Positions 1-8,444 of a stretch of 64,000 bases of DNA are shown piece after piece. Where the stretch lies: the NCBI RefSeq assembly GCF_002119725.1, contig NZ_CP021109.1, positions 248,001-312,000 on the forward strand, in the 5' to 3' direction. Numbering within the stretch: position 1 is the stretch's first letter; each line of letters starts with the position of its first letter. The notes beneath the pieces are model-generated. The model had not been told where the DNA came from. It made no database searches and saw only the letters and a program-made list of their open reading frames with translations. The position numbers and the translations under genes were made by a program. This stretch comes from Bordetella genomosp. 9. GTDB taxonomy: Bacteria; Pseudomonadota; Gammaproteobacteria; Burkholderiales; Burkholderiaceae_B.

Positions 1-16
1 TACGAAGTTCAGTCAT
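1..16 (-). CDS. lptA: LptA, first codons only (partial)
   Basis: The last codons of lptC contain an ATGA overlap: the TGA of lptC (13-15) shares bases with an ATG (14-16) that opens a new frame running off the left edge as Met-Thr-Glu-Leu-Arg. In the Lpt operon of Gram-negative bacteria lptA, the periplasmic LPS-bridge protein, normally follows lptC, so this is most likely its start. Only five codons are visible, so the identity rests on synteny alone. Confidence 0.45.
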
Positions 17-720
17 GGTTGTTTTTCTGCAGGTTCGTGGGCGGGGGCTGGCGCCGGGGCGGCCTCGGGGCCGGCCGGCGATCTCGTGTTGCCTTGCGCG
101 GCGCCGGAGGCCGGGCTGGCATTGTCCTTCTGTTGCGCCCGCCGCGTGTCGGCAGGCGCGATCTCCACGTTGGTGGAAGCGTAGACCTCGAGCTGGCGGG
201 TCTTGTTGTTGTACTTCATGCCCTTGCCGTTCATGCGCGACTGGCCGCGCGTGACCAGGGCCGGCAAGTCCGTGGTGATCAGATCCTCGTCGGGCAGCAG
301 CACCAGTTGTTCGCTGCGCACGTCCAGGGGCGGCGTATCCTGATCCGCCTGGCGGTGCATGTGCGCGTTCTTGTTCATGACGATGCGCTTGCCGCCTTCG
401 TACATCGTCGCCGTATCCGAGGTCGCGACCGTGATGGGCGTATTCGGCCGCAGCCCGACCGCGCGCGGGTCGGTAACGACGTAAGAGTCGTCGTCAGGGT
501 AATGCTCGCCGTAGACGCCTTCCAGGCGGTTGATCGGTTTGCCGTCCGCGTCCGTGCGGACCATGATGAAGTCGCGCGACCACGAATCCATTTCGTGGGT
601 GAGGCGGCGCGGCGGATCCGTCGGCACGGCGCGCTGGGTATAGTCGGCAGCCCACCATGTTCCCACGACCAAAAGGACCAGCAGGAACAGGGCGATCAGC
701 GACGGAAAGCGTTCTTTCAT
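13..720 (-). CDS. lptC: LPS export protein LptC
   Basis: This 235-aa protein is the bitopic inner-membrane component of the LptB2FGC transporter that hands lipopolysaccharide from the ABC transporter to LptA. One N-terminal membrane anchor (about residues 7-25) is followed by a periplasmic beta-jellyroll region with the family's pattern around GVYGEHYPDDDSYVVTDP and a later MNGKGMKYNNKTRQLEVYA stretch. The last 45 residues are an Ala/Pro/Gln-rich low-complexity tail beyond the usual LptC length. It lies 37 bp behind kdsC and overlaps the presumed lptA start by 4 bp, so kdsD-kdsC-lptC-lptA read as one operon. Family assignment is firm from sequence and synteny. Confidence 0.9.
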   Translation of the reverse strand: MKERFPSLIALFLLVLLVVGTWWAADYTQRAVPTDPPRRLTHEMDSWSRDFIMVRTDADGKPINRLEGVYGEHYPDDDSYVVTDPRAVGLRPNTPITVATSDTATMYEGGKRIVMNKNAHMHRQADQDTPPLDVRSEQLVLLPDEDLITTDLPALVTRGQSRMNGKGMKYNNKTRQLEVYASTNVEIAPADTRRAQQKDNASPASGAAQGNTRSPAGPEAAPAPAPAHEPAEKQP

Positions 721-757
721 GGGAAGCGATGGCGGTTAGGCGCCGCGGTCGAGGCGG

Positions 758-1369
758 TCATTGGATCGCGCCGGGGCCCAGCAGGCCCGGCGAAGCGAGC
801 AGCGTGCCCAGGCGCCCCTGGCTGGCAAGCAGGATGTCGCAGCATTCGCGGACCGCGCCCGCGCCGCCCGGCTGGGCGGACACCCAGTGCGCCCCCTGCG
901 CGACGTAGGCCGGCGCGTGCGGCACGGTGGCTGCGAAGCCCGCACGCTGCATGGCCGGCAGATCGATGATGTCGTCTCCCATATAGCCGGTCTGCTCCAG
1001 CGTGACGCCGGCGCGTTGCGCCAGGGCCGTCAATGCGCCGCCCTTGTCGCGCACGCCCTGCATGACTTCGGCGATGCCCAGTTCGGCGGCGCGGCGGTCC
1101 ACGATGGGGCCGGACCGGCCCGTTATCAGCGCCACTTTGATGCCGCCCTCGGCCAACAGGCGCAGCCCATGGCCGTCCAGCGCGTTGAAACGCTTGAGCA
1201 CCTCGCCGTGCTCGCCGTAGTACAGGCTGCCGTCGGTCAGCACGCCGTCCACATCGAACACCATCAGACGCACCGCCGCCGCCCGTTCCTTCACGATGGG
1301 TTGCAGCCGCGCGAGAATGAGCGCTTCGGCCGGGTGCATCGCGGAGTGCGCGCTCGTCATCATGTTCAT
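758..1369 (-). CDS. kdsC: 3-deoxy-D-manno-octulosonate-8-phosphate phosphatase KdsC
   Basis: A 203-aa HAD-family phosphatase that removes phosphate from Kdo-8-phosphate to give Kdo for the LPS inner core. HAD motif I is visible as [10 protein letters not shown] with the Asp pair at residues 39 and 41, and the late motif is [11 protein letters not shown]. There is no cap domain, as expected for KdsC (usual length 170-200 aa); the first 30 residues are an extra N-terminal extension. The ATG at 1369 overlaps the kdsD stop (ATGA at 1366-1369), indicating translational coupling with the isomerase of the same pathway. Confidence 0.93.
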   Translation of the reverse strand: MNMMTSAHSAMHPAEALILARLQPIVKERAAAVRLMVFDVDGVLTDGSLYYGEHGEVLKRFNALDGHGLRLLAEGGIKVALITGRSGPIVDRRAAELGIAEVMQGVRDKGGALTALAQRAGVTLEQTGYMGDDIIDLPAMQRAGFAATVPHAPAYVAQGAHWVSAQPGGAGAVRECCDILLASQGRLGTLLASPGLLGPGAIQ

Positions 1370-2355
1370 ACCACCTTCGCCGCCATCAGATCATGCATGT
1401 GCAGGGCGCCGATCAAAATGCCCTCTTCGTCCAGGACCAGCATCTGGCTGACCCGCAGTTCGTCCATCTGCTGAGCCGCCACCACCGCCAGAACGTCCGG
1501 GGGCACGGCGTGCGGGGACCGCGTCATGCCGTCCGTGATCCTGAGACCGCGAATATCCCCGTGACGTTCAATCAGCCGCCGCAGATCGCCATCGGTGAAG
1601 ATGCCCAGCGGGCGCCGCTGAGGATCGACGATGACGGTCATGCCCATGCCCTTGGCCGACATTTCCTCGAGCGCCCGGGACAGCGATGCATCGGCGCCCA
1701 CCGTCGGCAGGGCGTCGCCCTTGCGCATGACGTCGCGCACGTGCGTGAGCAGGCGCCGGCCCAGCGTCCCGCCGGGATGGGACCGGGCGAAATCCTCCGG
1801 CCCGAAGCCGCGGGCCTCCAGGCAGGCGACGGCCAGTGCGTCGCCCAGCGCCAGCGCCGCGGTGGTGCTGGCCGTGGGCGCCAGATTCATCGGACAGGCT
1901 TCCTGGGCCACGCTGACGTCCAAATGGATATCCGCCTGGCGCGCCAGTTCGGATGCCGGGTTGCCCGTCATGGCGACCACCCGAGTGCCCATGCGGCGCG
2001 CCACGGGCAGGATGGTCAGCAATTCTTCGCCGGCGCCGGAGTACGAGATCGCGACCAGCACATCGTCGGGCGCGATCATGCCCAGGTCCCCATGCACGGC
2101 CTCGGCGGCGTGCAGGAAAAACGCGGGCGTGCCGGTGGACGCGAGCGTCGCGGCGATCTTGCGGGCGATGTGGCCGGTTTTGCCGATGCCGCTGACGACG
2201 ACCCGCCCGCGGCAGTCCAGCAGCATCCGCACGACACCGGCGAAACTTTCGTCCAGGCGGGCCTGCAGGTCGTGCAAGGCTTGCGCTTCGATACGCAGCG
2301 TGCGCCGGGCGGAAGCCAGTGCCGCGTCCGGAGAAGTGTCGGGGAGTGCATTCAT
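1366..2355 (-). CDS. kdsD: D-arabinose-5-phosphate isomerase KdsD
   Basis: A 329-aa isomerase converting ribulose-5-phosphate to arabinose-5-phosphate, the first step of Kdo synthesis. The N-terminal SIS domain carries the signature [20 protein letters not shown] and the [12 protein letters not shown] segment; two CBS domains follow (about residues 205-329). Length matches the KdsD/KpsF family. It heads the minus-strand LPS operon and is divergent from purT across 126 bp that must hold both promoters. KpsF paralogues in capsule clusters are the only close alternative; the operon with kdsC and lptC supports KdsD. Confidence 0.93.
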   Translation of the reverse strand: MNALPDTSPDAALASARRTLRIEAQALHDLQARLDESFAGVVRMLLDCRGRVVVSGIGKTGHIARKIAATLASTGTPAFFLHAAEAVHGDLGMIAPDDVLVAISYSGAGEELLTILPVARRMGTRVVAMTGNPASELARQADIHLDVSVAQEACPMNLAPTASTTAALALGDALAVACLEARGFGPEDFARSHPGGTLGRRLLTHVRDVMRKGDALPTVGADASLSRALEEMSAKGMGMTVIVDPQRRPLGIFTDGDLRRLIERHGDIRGLRITDGMTRSPHAVPPDVLAVVAAQQMDELRVSQMLVLDEEGILIGALHMHDLMAAKVV

Positions 2356-2481
2356 GGGCCGATTTTAATCGCAGCGCGGCAATTTGCCGGGAAGGCCAGG
2401 TTGCCGCTGTTTCGGCACTATGGCATTCTCGCAGGCTTCCCTGTCGCGGGCCTTGCCCGCTTTTCCGCTCGCAGGTTATTC

Positions 2482-3699
2482 ATGTCCGCCATCCCCTCCC
2501 CCCTGTTCGGCACCCCGCTTTCCCCCGCCGCCACGCGCGTCATGCTGCTGGGGGCGGGCGAGCTGGGCAAGGAAGTCATCATCGCGCTGCAGCGCCTGGG
2601 CGTGGAAACCATTGCCGTGGACCGTTACGCCGATGCGCCCGGCCAGCAGGTGGCGCACCGCGCGCACGTGGTTTCCATGACCGACCGCGACGCGCTGCGC
2701 GCGGTGATCGAAAGCGAGCGCCCACATGTCATCGTGCCCGAGATCGAGGCCATCGCCACCGACCTGCTCGTCGAGCTTGAAGCGGCCGGCACGGCGCGCG
2801 TCACGCCCACCGCGCGTGCCGCGCAGCTGACCATGAACCGCGAGGGCATCCGCCGGCTCGCGGCCGAAACCCTGGGTCTGCCCACCTCGCCGTACCGGTT
2901 CGTCGATACCGAGGGTGAGCTGCGCGAGGCCATCGACGGCGGCATCGGCTATCCCTGCGTCATCAAGCCCGTCATGTCGTCCTCGGGCAAAGGCCAGTCG
3001 GTCATCAAGGGGCCGCAGGACGTGGCGCAGGCGTGGCGCTATGCCCAGGAAGGCGGACGCGTCGGCAAAGGCCGGGCCATCGTTGAAGGCTTCATACGCT
3101 TCGATTACGAAATCACCCTCCTGACCGTGCGCGCTCGCGGCGCCTCCGGCGAAATCGAAACCCGATTCTGCGAGCCCATCGGTCATCGGCAGGTGGATGG
3201 CGACTATGTGGAAAGCTGGCAGCCGCACCCCATGTCGGCCAAGGCGCTGCAGGAGGCGCAGCGCATCGCGCTGGCGGTGACCGGCGAACTGGGCGGCATG
3301 GGTCTGTTCGGCGTCGAGCTGTTCGTTGCCGGCGACCAGGTGTGGTTCTCGGAGGTCAGCCCGCGTCCGCACGACACCGGCATGGTCACCATGATTTCGC
3401 AGGTCCAGAACGAATTCGAACTGCATGCGCGCGCGCTGCTTGGCTTGCCGGTGGATGTATCCCTGCGCCAGCCAGGGGCCAGCAGCGTCATCTACGGCGG
3501 CGTCGATGCGCGTGCCGTCACGTTCGAGGGTGTCGATCGCGCCCTGGCTGAGCCGGGCACCGACATCCGGCTGTTCGGCAAGCCGGAATCCTTCGTCAAG
3601 CGCCGCATGGGCGTGGGCCTGGCGACGGCGGAAACGGTGGAAGCCGCCCGGGAAAAGGCGCTTCGCGTGTCAGGCGCCGTCACGGTCAAGGCCGCCTGA
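2482..3699 (+). CDS. purT: Formate-dependent phosphoribosylglycinamide formyltransferase PurT
   Basis: A 405-aa ATP-grasp enzyme that makes formyl-GAR from GAR, formate and ATP in purine synthesis. The N-terminal PreATP-grasp domain begins [20 protein letters not shown]; the ATP-grasp core includes [15 protein letters not shown] and the metal-binding [13 protein letters not shown] segment. The open frame extends far upstream, but the start was set at 2482 because the protein then begins as PurT does, with a short AGG-containing upstream site. It stands alone on the plus strand between the kdsD operon and a convergent substrate-binding protein gene. Confidence 0.94.
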   Translation: MSAIPSPLFGTPLSPAATRVMLLGAGELGKEVIIALQRLGVETIAVDRYADAPGQQVAHRAHVVSMTDRDALRAVIESERPHVIVPEIEAIATDLLVELEAAGTARVTPTARAAQLTMNREGIRRLAAETLGLPTSPYRFVDTEGELREAIDGGIGYPCVIKPVMSSSGKGQSVIKGPQDVAQAWRYAQEGGRVGKGRAIVEGFIRFDYEITLLTVRARGASGEIETRFCEPIGHRQVDGDYVESWQPHPMSAKALQEAQRIALAVTGELGGMGLFGVELFVAGDQVWFSEVSPRPHDTGMVTMISQVQNEFELHARALLGLPVDVSLRQPGASSVIYGGVDARAVTFEGVDRALAEPGTDIRLFGKPESFVKRRMGVGLATAETVEAAREKALRVSGAVTVKAA

Positions 3700-3709
3700 G
3701 GAAGTCATG

Positions 3710-3743
3710 CCGCGCCGGCCTGCACGAGGCATCGCCGGCGCGG
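3710..3743. terminator. GC-rich stem-loop between convergent genes
   Basis: A perfect 10-bp inverted repeat (CCGCGCCGGC and its complement, arms 3710-3719 and 3734-3743) lies just after the purT stop and just before the stop of the convergent substrate-binding protein gene. No run of T follows on either strand, so it is at best a weak or factor-dependent terminator serving both directions. Confidence 0.3.
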
Positions 3744-3756
3744 TCTTGCACCGCGG

Positions 3757-5385
3757 TTACTTGTCGCTGGCGGGCTTGGCCGACATGGCCAGCGTGTACT
3801 GGTCGCGGCGGCCTTCGTAGGCGATGCCCTTGCGATAGGCCCACAGCGTGCTTTCGAAGTGCAGCGGGATCAGCGGCACGTCGGCCAGGGCGATCCTGGT
3901 CGATTCCTCCAGCATGGCGCGGCGCTTGTCCGGATCCACGGTCACCGCGGCCTCGCGGTACACCTTGTCAAATTCAGGATTCGAGTAGCCGCCATAGTTG
4001 CTGGTGCCCAGCGACTTCGGCGCATCCAGCGACGTCACCCAAAGCTGGAACAGGGCCGATGCCTCGCCGACTTCGGACGGCCAGCCGCCCAGCGCGAAAC
4101 TGAACTCGCGCTTGGCGCGCTTGGGGAAGTAGATCGAAGCCGTCATGGCATCGACGTGGGTCTTGATGCCGATGCGGGACAGGTACTGGGCCACCGCCTG
4201 CGCTACCTGGCCGTCATTGATATAGCGGTCGTTGGTGCTCGACACCGTCAGTTCGAAACCGTCGGGATAGCCGGCTTCGGCCAGCAGCTTCTTGGCCGCG
4301 GCGGGGTCGTACTTGATTTCAGGCGCGTGGGCCAGCCCGCCGAACATGCCATCCGGCATGTATTGATAGGCGGGCGTCGCCATGCCGTCCATGATGCGCT
4401 GCGTGATGGCCTTGCGGTCGATCGCCATATTGATGGCGCGGCGCACACGCACATCCTGGAGCGGGTTCTTGCCGTCCGGCGCCTTCACGAGGGGGCTGGG
4501 GCTGCGGCCGACGTCGGGCTGGAAGAACACCAGGCGCGTAGACGGCGTAGCCACATAGCCGAAATTGGGGTTTTCTTTCACGCGCTGGATGTCGCGCGCG
4601 GCCGGGTTTTCGATCAGGTCGAAGTCGCCGGACAGCAGGCCGGTCATGCGGGGGCCGGCGTTGGGCACCGGAACCATCTTCACTTCTTTCCAGTACGGCT
4701 TGGGGCCCCAGTAGTTCTCATTGCGCACCAGTTCGATGCCCGTGCCCTTGACGTACGACTTCAGCATATACGGGCCGGTACCGATGGCGTCCTTGCCGCT
4801 GTTGAAGTCGACGACGGTGGGCCAGGGGCCGGTCACGCCGCAGCCTTCCTTGGGCGCGAAGGTCAATTTGCCATGGGGGACGATGCCGTTCCAGATAATG
4901 GGCAGCGAACGCGCGAGTTCGGCCGGCATGACGGGCAGCGGTTCGCGCGTTTTGATGATGACGGTGTAGTCGTCCGGCGTCTGGACGTCGGTGAACATCT
5001 TCGTCAACGTTGCGTACGACGCGGAGATATTGGTTTCGTTGTTCAGCGTCCGGCAGATGGTGAACAAAACGTCCTGCGAAGTGAACGGCTTGCCGTTGGA
5101 GAACTTCACGTCATGCCGAAGCTTGATTTCCCAGGTCAGGTCGTCCAGGTTTTTCCACGACGTTGCCAGGGCCGGGACCAGATTCATGTCGGCGTCGCGG
5201 CCGATCAGCGAACTGTAGACGTGCGCCGAAAAGGCGTCATTGGCCGTCATCTTGTGATAGTGGGGATCGGCCGAGGTCGGCTCGGCGGACAGCGCGATTT
5301 TCAGCGTCTGGGCGTGGGCGGGCAGGGCGGCGGCGATACCGACACTGGCGCACAGCAGCGCCAGGGCGTGACGGGGGAACAGCAT
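3757..5385 (-). CDS. ABC transporter substrate-binding protein, family 5 (peptide/nickel type)
   Basis: A 542-aa periplasmic solute receptor of the DppA/OppA/NikA class (SBP_bac_5). A Sec signal peptide (residues 1-26, ending AHAQ) precedes the family start TLKIALSAEPTSADPHYH; typical later segments include RRAINMAIDRKAITQRIMDG and AKKLLAEAGYPDGFELT. The frame opens further upstream, but 5385 gives a proper signal peptide and has a GGAG site 10 bases before it. No permease or ATPase gene is adjacent, so it is an orphan receptor that must share a transporter encoded elsewhere. The ligand cannot be read from sequence; dipeptides, opines or glutathione-like peptides are all possible. Confidence 0.88.
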   Translation of the reverse strand: MLFPRHALALLCASVGIAAALPAHAQTLKIALSAEPTSADPHYHKMTANDAFSAHVYSSLIGRDADMNLVPALATSWKNLDDLTWEIKLRHDVKFSNGKPFTSQDVLFTICRTLNNETNISASYATLTKMFTDVQTPDDYTVIIKTREPLPVMPAELARSLPIIWNGIVPHGKLTFAPKEGCGVTGPWPTVVDFNSGKDAIGTGPYMLKSYVKGTGIELVRNENYWGPKPYWKEVKMVPVPNAGPRMTGLLSGDFDLIENPAARDIQRVKENPNFGYVATPSTRLVFFQPDVGRSPSPLVKAPDGKNPLQDVRVRRAINMAIDRKAITQRIMDGMATPAYQYMPDGMFGGLAHAPEIKYDPAAAKKLLAEAGYPDGFELTVSSTNDRYINDGQVAQAVAQYLSRIGIKTHVDAMTASIYFPKRAKREFSFALGGWPSEVGEASALFQLWVTSLDAPKSLGTSNYGGYSNPEFDKVYREAAVTVDPDKRRAMLEESTRIALADVPLIPLHFESTLWAYRKGIAYEGRRDQYTLAMSAKPASDK

Positions 5386-5610
5386 GTACGTACTCCGGAT
5401 AGAGGCGGGACGACAACGGAGGCGCCGGGGGGCTTTCCCCGAATCGCGGCCGCCCCGCAGGCGGCAGCGATGCAGCCGTATATGAATCGTTATCAGTCGT
5501 AAGCGCCGAAGCGGGCGATTATGGTGAGGCGCCGCAAGGACTGTCAATGCACGTTGTCCAGTAGACGGCCAATGCGGGCCTCCATGCCGCGTCCCGGCAT
5601 GCGCTGGAAA

Positions 5611-5644
5611 CAAAAAAAGCCTCTCCGCCGGAACGGAGAGGCTT
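5611..5644 (-). terminator. Rho-independent terminator of the 77-aa gene transcript
   Basis: On the minus strand a perfect 10-bp stem (AGCCTCTCCG and its complement, 5618-5627 with 5634-5643) with a 6-base loop is followed by a run of seven T. It lies about 245 bp beyond the stop of the small gene at 5889-6122, so that transcript should carry a long repeat-rich 3' untranslated region. Confidence 0.8.
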
Positions 5645-5645
5645 C

Positions 5646-5850
5646 ACGCTGCTTGTACTTCGCTACTGCTGTACTTCCTGTACTTCACTACTGCCGTACT
5701 TCACTACTGCTGCCTGGCTGCTGCCAGTTCCACTTCGCTACTGCTGCTGCTACTGCTCTGCTTCACTGCGGCGGCACTGCTGGTACTTCTTCGCTGCGTC
5801 GTTTCTTCCGCCGTACTGCTGCACTGCTCTACCGTTGCTGCCTGCTGTGC
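5646..5850. repeat. Degenerate short tandem repeat tract
   Basis: On the plus strand the unit TACTTCACTACTGC and close variants recur: roughly at 5656, 5671, 5680, 5696, with looser copies to about 5800, mixed with CTGCTG runs. On the minus strand this reads as repeated GCAGTAGTGAAGTAC. Unit length varies (9-17 bases) and copies are imperfect, which does not fit a CRISPR array. It lies inside the presumed 3' untranslated region of the small gene at 5889-6122. Confidence 0.7.
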
Positions 5851-5888
5851 GCACGCGCGCGGCTGTCATGCGAGCCGGCGCGGGCGGC

Positions 5889-6122
5889 TTACCACTGGCC
5901 GACGCTGTAGCGGCTGCTCTGCTGCTGGGCGCGGCTCATCGCGTCCTGCACTTCTTCGACGAAGTTGAAGAAAGCGCCAACGCCATGCGCCACGGCGCGG
6001 GCGGCGCGCTTGACGGCGGCGACGGGATGGGCGGCGGGTTGCGTGTTCAAGGTGTTCTCCAGGATGTCGCGCTCGAGCGCGTCGGTCAGACGAAGATTCT
6101 GGTTCAGGGCAAGGTTGGTCAT
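5889..6122 (-). CDS. Small hypothetical protein (77 aa)
   Basis: I do not recognise a family. The 77-aa product has no signal peptide and consists of an N-terminal polar part (MTNLALNQNLRLTDALERD), a central Ala/Val/His-rich segment, and an amphipathic FFNFVEEVQDAMSR helix. It is likely real because it has an AGGAGA ribosome binding site, a near-consensus promoter (6168-6197) and a strong terminator at the far end. The transcript is monocistronic. Two copies of an inverted-repeat operator flank the promoter, so it looks like a regulated small gene. Confidence 0.7.
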   Translation of the reverse strand: MTNLALNQNLRLTDALERDILENTLNTQPAAHPVAAVKRAARAVAHGVGAFFNFVEEVQDAMSRAQQQSSRYSVGQW

Positions 6123-6167
6123 GGTCGGTCTCCTGCGGTGTTCGGTCTTGCTCGATCAGTGAAAACC

Positions 6168-6220
6168 ATTATAGGGAAAACCCGTAGTGCAGCGCAACAA
6201 AAATCTAGGGATAACCCTAG
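6168..6220 (-). promoter_or_regulatory. Promoter with paired inverted-repeat operators
   Basis: On the minus strand TTGCGC (6192-6197) and TATAAT (6168-6173) are 18 bases apart, a near-consensus sigma-70 promoter pointing at the 77-aa gene. A perfect inverted repeat CTAGGGATAACCCTAG (6205-6220) sits upstream of the -35 box, and a related TAGGGAAAACCC (6172-6183) overlaps the -10 box. The two TAGGGAwAACCC cores are 34 bp apart, as for a dimeric regulator contacting both sides of RNA polymerase. Confidence 0.6.
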
Positions 6221-6295
6221 GTATGTTGTAAGCAAGCACGACGATGCCTGGCGCACAGGGGCTCTATCCGTGTGTCCCCAATTCGGGCCGGGTAT

Positions 6296-6313
6296 TTACC
6301 TTCCGGGCGGTAA
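6296..6313. promoter_or_regulatory. Candidate TetR operator
   Basis: TTACCTTCCGGGCGGTAA is an 18-bp imperfect palindrome (TTACC and GGTAA arms) located 42 bp before the tetR-type gene at 6356. Position and form fit an autoregulatory operator of a TetR repressor; this is an inference from pattern only. Confidence 0.45.
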
Positions 6314-6355
6314 GTAATAGGATGTTGGGACCTTGTCTGATTTCCCTGATGACGC

Positions 6356-7003
6356 ATGTCCGAGAACCGACCACACGGCGGACCGCCCGCCCGTTCCGCC
6401 GGGACTCCACGGCTGCGCCCCGGACGGCCGCCGACCATGGCGGCCCCGCGAGAACGCATCCTGGAAGAGGCGGCCCGGCTTTTCGCCGACAGCGGCTATG
6501 AAAACAGCACCATGGCGGATGTGGCCGGCCGCCTCGGGGTGACGAAGGCGGCGATCTACCACTACTTCCCGACCAAGCAGGACATTTACGACGCAATCAT
6601 CATCGACGTGCTGTCAGGTTTGACGGCCACCGTCGCGGCCGAAGTGGCCCGGGAAACCGAGCCCATGGCCCGGCTGCGGCGGTTCATGCTGGCGCACGCC
6701 CGCTATTTCCAGGCGCGCCATCCGCAATTCGTGACCATGCTGATCGGCTATTCGGGCATGCAGCCCGGTTACCGGGAAGACGCGGCCCGGCTGCGCGACG
6801 AATACGAGCAGATCCTGCGACGGCTGATCTCCGAAGGCGTTGCGCGGGGCGTGTTTCGCGACGTCGATCCCGCGCAGACGGGCCGCGCCATCCTGTCGAT
6901 GCTCAATTGGATGGCGCGCTGGTACAAGCCGGGCGGCGAACAGGACGCGGAAGCGGTGGCCGACGGGTATTTCGATCTTTTGTGCGGCGGCATACGCCGT
7001 TGA
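6356..7003 (+). CDS. TetR/AcrR family transcriptional regulator
   Basis: A 215-aa dimeric repressor of the TetR family. The DNA-binding part runs from about residue 31 to 80 with the signature STMADVAGRLGVTKAAIYHY followed by FPTKQDIYDAI. The C-terminal ligand-binding half (HARYFQARHPQFVTMLIGYSG and onward) resembles regulators of fatty-acid or acyl-CoA genes. The first 30 residues are a Pro/Gly/Arg-rich extension, so an ATG at 6437 is a possible alternative start. It sits 42 bp before an acyl-CoA dehydrogenase in the same direction, so acyl-CoA metabolism is the likely target and an acyl-CoA the likely effector. Confidence 0.88.
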   Translation: MSENRPHGGPPARSAGTPRLRPGRPPTMAAPRERILEEAARLFADSGYENSTMADVAGRLGVTKAAIYHYFPTKQDIYDAIIIDVLSGLTATVAAEVARETEPMARLRRFMLAHARYFQARHPQFVTMLIGYSGMQPGYREDAARLRDEYEQILRRLISEGVARGVFRDVDPAQTGRAILSMLNWMARWYKPGGEQDAEAVADGYFDLLCGGIRR

Positions 7004-7045
7004 CGGGTCCTGACTACAACCGGCCCGAAGGCCGAGGAGACTTAC

Positions 7046-8200
7046 ATGGCGCTTGACGCTGAAACCCTGAATCTGCTGCTGGATGCCGTTCGCCGCTTCG
7101 TCGCGGAGCGGCTCGTTCCGGCCGAGCAGGCGCTGGCGGAAACCGGCACCATCCCCGAATCCATCGTCGCCGGCATGCGCGAGCTGGGCCTGTTCGGCCT
7201 GTCCATCGACCCCGCCTACGGGGGCTTGGGCCTGAACATGGAAGAAGAAGTGCAGGTCGCGATGGCGCTGGGCCATACATCGCCCGCCTTTCGTTCCCTG
7301 GCGGGCACCAATATCGGCATTGGTTCGCAGGCCATCGTGCTTGCCGGAACCGACGCCCAACGCGCCGCGTATCTGCCCCGGCTCGCGACCGGTGAACTCA
7401 TCGGCTCCTTTGCGCTGACGGAGCCCGAAGCCGGCTCGGATGCGATGTCGCTGCGGACCTCCGCGCGTCGCGAGGGCGACCACTATATTCTGAACGGCAC
7501 GAAGCGGTTCATCACCAATGCCCCCGTCGCCGGCCTCTTTACCGTCATGGCCCGCACCAGCCCGGAACGCAAGGCCGAGGCCATTTCCTGCTTCCTGGTG
7601 GAAGCCGGAATCCCCGGACTGACGCTGGGCAAGCCGGATAAGAAGATGGGTCAGGCCGGGTCCCTGACCTGCGATGTGATCTTCGACAACTGCCGTGTTC
7701 CGGCCGACGCCCTGCTGGGCGGCCAGGAAGGCAACGGTTTCCGCACCGCGATGCGGGTGCTGGACAAGGGCCGCCTGCATATCTCCGCGCTTTGCGTGGG
7801 CATCGCGCAACGGCTGCTGGGCGATGCGATCCGCTACGCGACCGAGCGCAAGCAGTTCGGCAAACCCATCGCCGATTTTCAGCTGATCCAGGCCATGATC
7901 GCCGATAGCCAGGCCGAGATCTACGCCGCGCAATCCATGGTCATGGACGCCGCGCGCAAGCGCGACCGAGGCGAGAACACCACGATGGAGGCGGCTTGCT
8001 GCAAGCTGTTCGCCTCTGAAATGGTGGGCCGCGTCGCTGACCGCGCGGTGCAGATCCATGGCGGCGCCGGCTATATCTCCGAGTACGCCGTCGAACGTTT
8101 CTATCGCGACGTGCGCCTGTTCCGGATCTACGAGGGAACGTCGCAGATCCAGCAGCTGGTGATCGCACGGGAGGCGATAAAGGCTGAATTGAATGCGTGA
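7046..8200 (+). CDS. Acyl-CoA dehydrogenase
   Basis: A 384-aa FAD enzyme that introduces the alpha-beta double bond in acyl-CoA thioesters. The family segments are clear: FALTEPEAGSD (flavin/substrate loop), KRFITNAPVAG, RKQFGKPIADFQLIQ, and QIHGGAGYISEYAVER. The catalytic base is the Glu in RIYEGTSQIQ, about residue 363, as in medium- and short-chain enzymes. A GAGGAGA site precedes the ATG. It follows the TetR gene and precedes a CoA-transferase and a hydroxyacyl-CoA dehydrogenase, which together suggest activation and beta-oxidation of a particular acid; the chain length cannot be fixed. Confidence 0.92.
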   Translation: MALDAETLNLLLDAVRRFVAERLVPAEQALAETGTIPESIVAGMRELGLFGLSIDPAYGGLGLNMEEEVQVAMALGHTSPAFRSLAGTNIGIGSQAIVLAGTDAQRAAYLPRLATGELIGSFALTEPEAGSDAMSLRTSARREGDHYILNGTKRFITNAPVAGLFTVMARTSPERKAEAISCFLVEAGIPGLTLGKPDKKMGQAGSLTCDVIFDNCRVPADALLGGQEGNGFRTAMRVLDKGRLHISALCVGIAQRLLGDAIRYATERKQFGKPIADFQLIQAMIADSQAEIYAAQSMVMDAARKRDRGENTTMEAACCKLFASEMVGRVADRAVQIHGGAGYISEYAVERFYRDVRLFRIYEGTSQIQQLVIAREAIKAELNA

Positions 8201-8219
8201 GCCGGGGGGAGGCAAGCCC

Positions 8220-8298
8220 GCCCCCGAAGCGCTATCGCGCTTCCCCTTCGAGGGGGCGCCGCTGGCGGACCGGCGGAGCCGGATCCGCGGCGGTCCGC
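8220..8298. repeat. REP-like nested palindromic element
   Basis: The gap between the dehydrogenase and CoA-transferase genes carries dense nested palindromes: GAAGCGC (8226-8232) with its complement at 8237-8243, then GCGGACC (8265-8271) with its complement at 8292-8298, enclosing a further GCGGA/TCCGC pair (8273-8277, 8284-8288). This looks like the intergenic repetitive palindromes of Bordetella and Achromobacter genomes. Only one copy is present in this window, so its repetitive nature is inferred. Confidence 0.45.
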
Positions 8299-8444
8299 AA
8301 CGCTGGGACGCCTATTTTTGCGGCGGCGCGTCGAGGGGCGGGCGTGCGGCTGTCGGCGCCTGATTGGGCGCCGCGGCATCAGGCACAATAGCCGATTCGA
8401 CATCCATCCCTGCCATTGACCCACGGAATCTGAAGCACGCGTCC

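Larger units (their letters stand above)
5386..5888. other. Gene-free stretch with terminator and degenerate repeats
   Basis: This 503-bp stretch holds the leader of the substrate-binding protein gene (5386 to about 5600), a strong terminator on the minus strand at 5611-5644, and a degenerate repeat tract at about 5646-5850. I see no convincing gene: the open plus-strand frame across it encodes a Leu/Cys-rich repeat peptide with no recognisable domain. Confidence 0.6.

Noticed and set aside
3859..5502. Long plus-strand frame opposite the substrate-binding protein
   Set aside because: It is the shadow of a clear SBP_bac_5 gene and its product is His/Arg/Gly/Gln-rich with no domain.
5646..5850. 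Possible CRISPR array
   Set aside because: Repeat units are 9-17 bases, imperfect and without spacers of constant length; there are no cas genes.
6205..6220. Resemblance of TAGGGATAACCC to the I-SceI homing endonuclease site
   Set aside because: Only the first 10 bases match; the rest of the 18-bp site is absent and the context is a promoter operator.
6614..8215. Long minus-strand frame opposite the TetR and acyl-CoA dehydrogenase genes
   Set aside because: Composition is typical of antisense reading in GC-rich DNA; both plus-strand genes are unambiguous.
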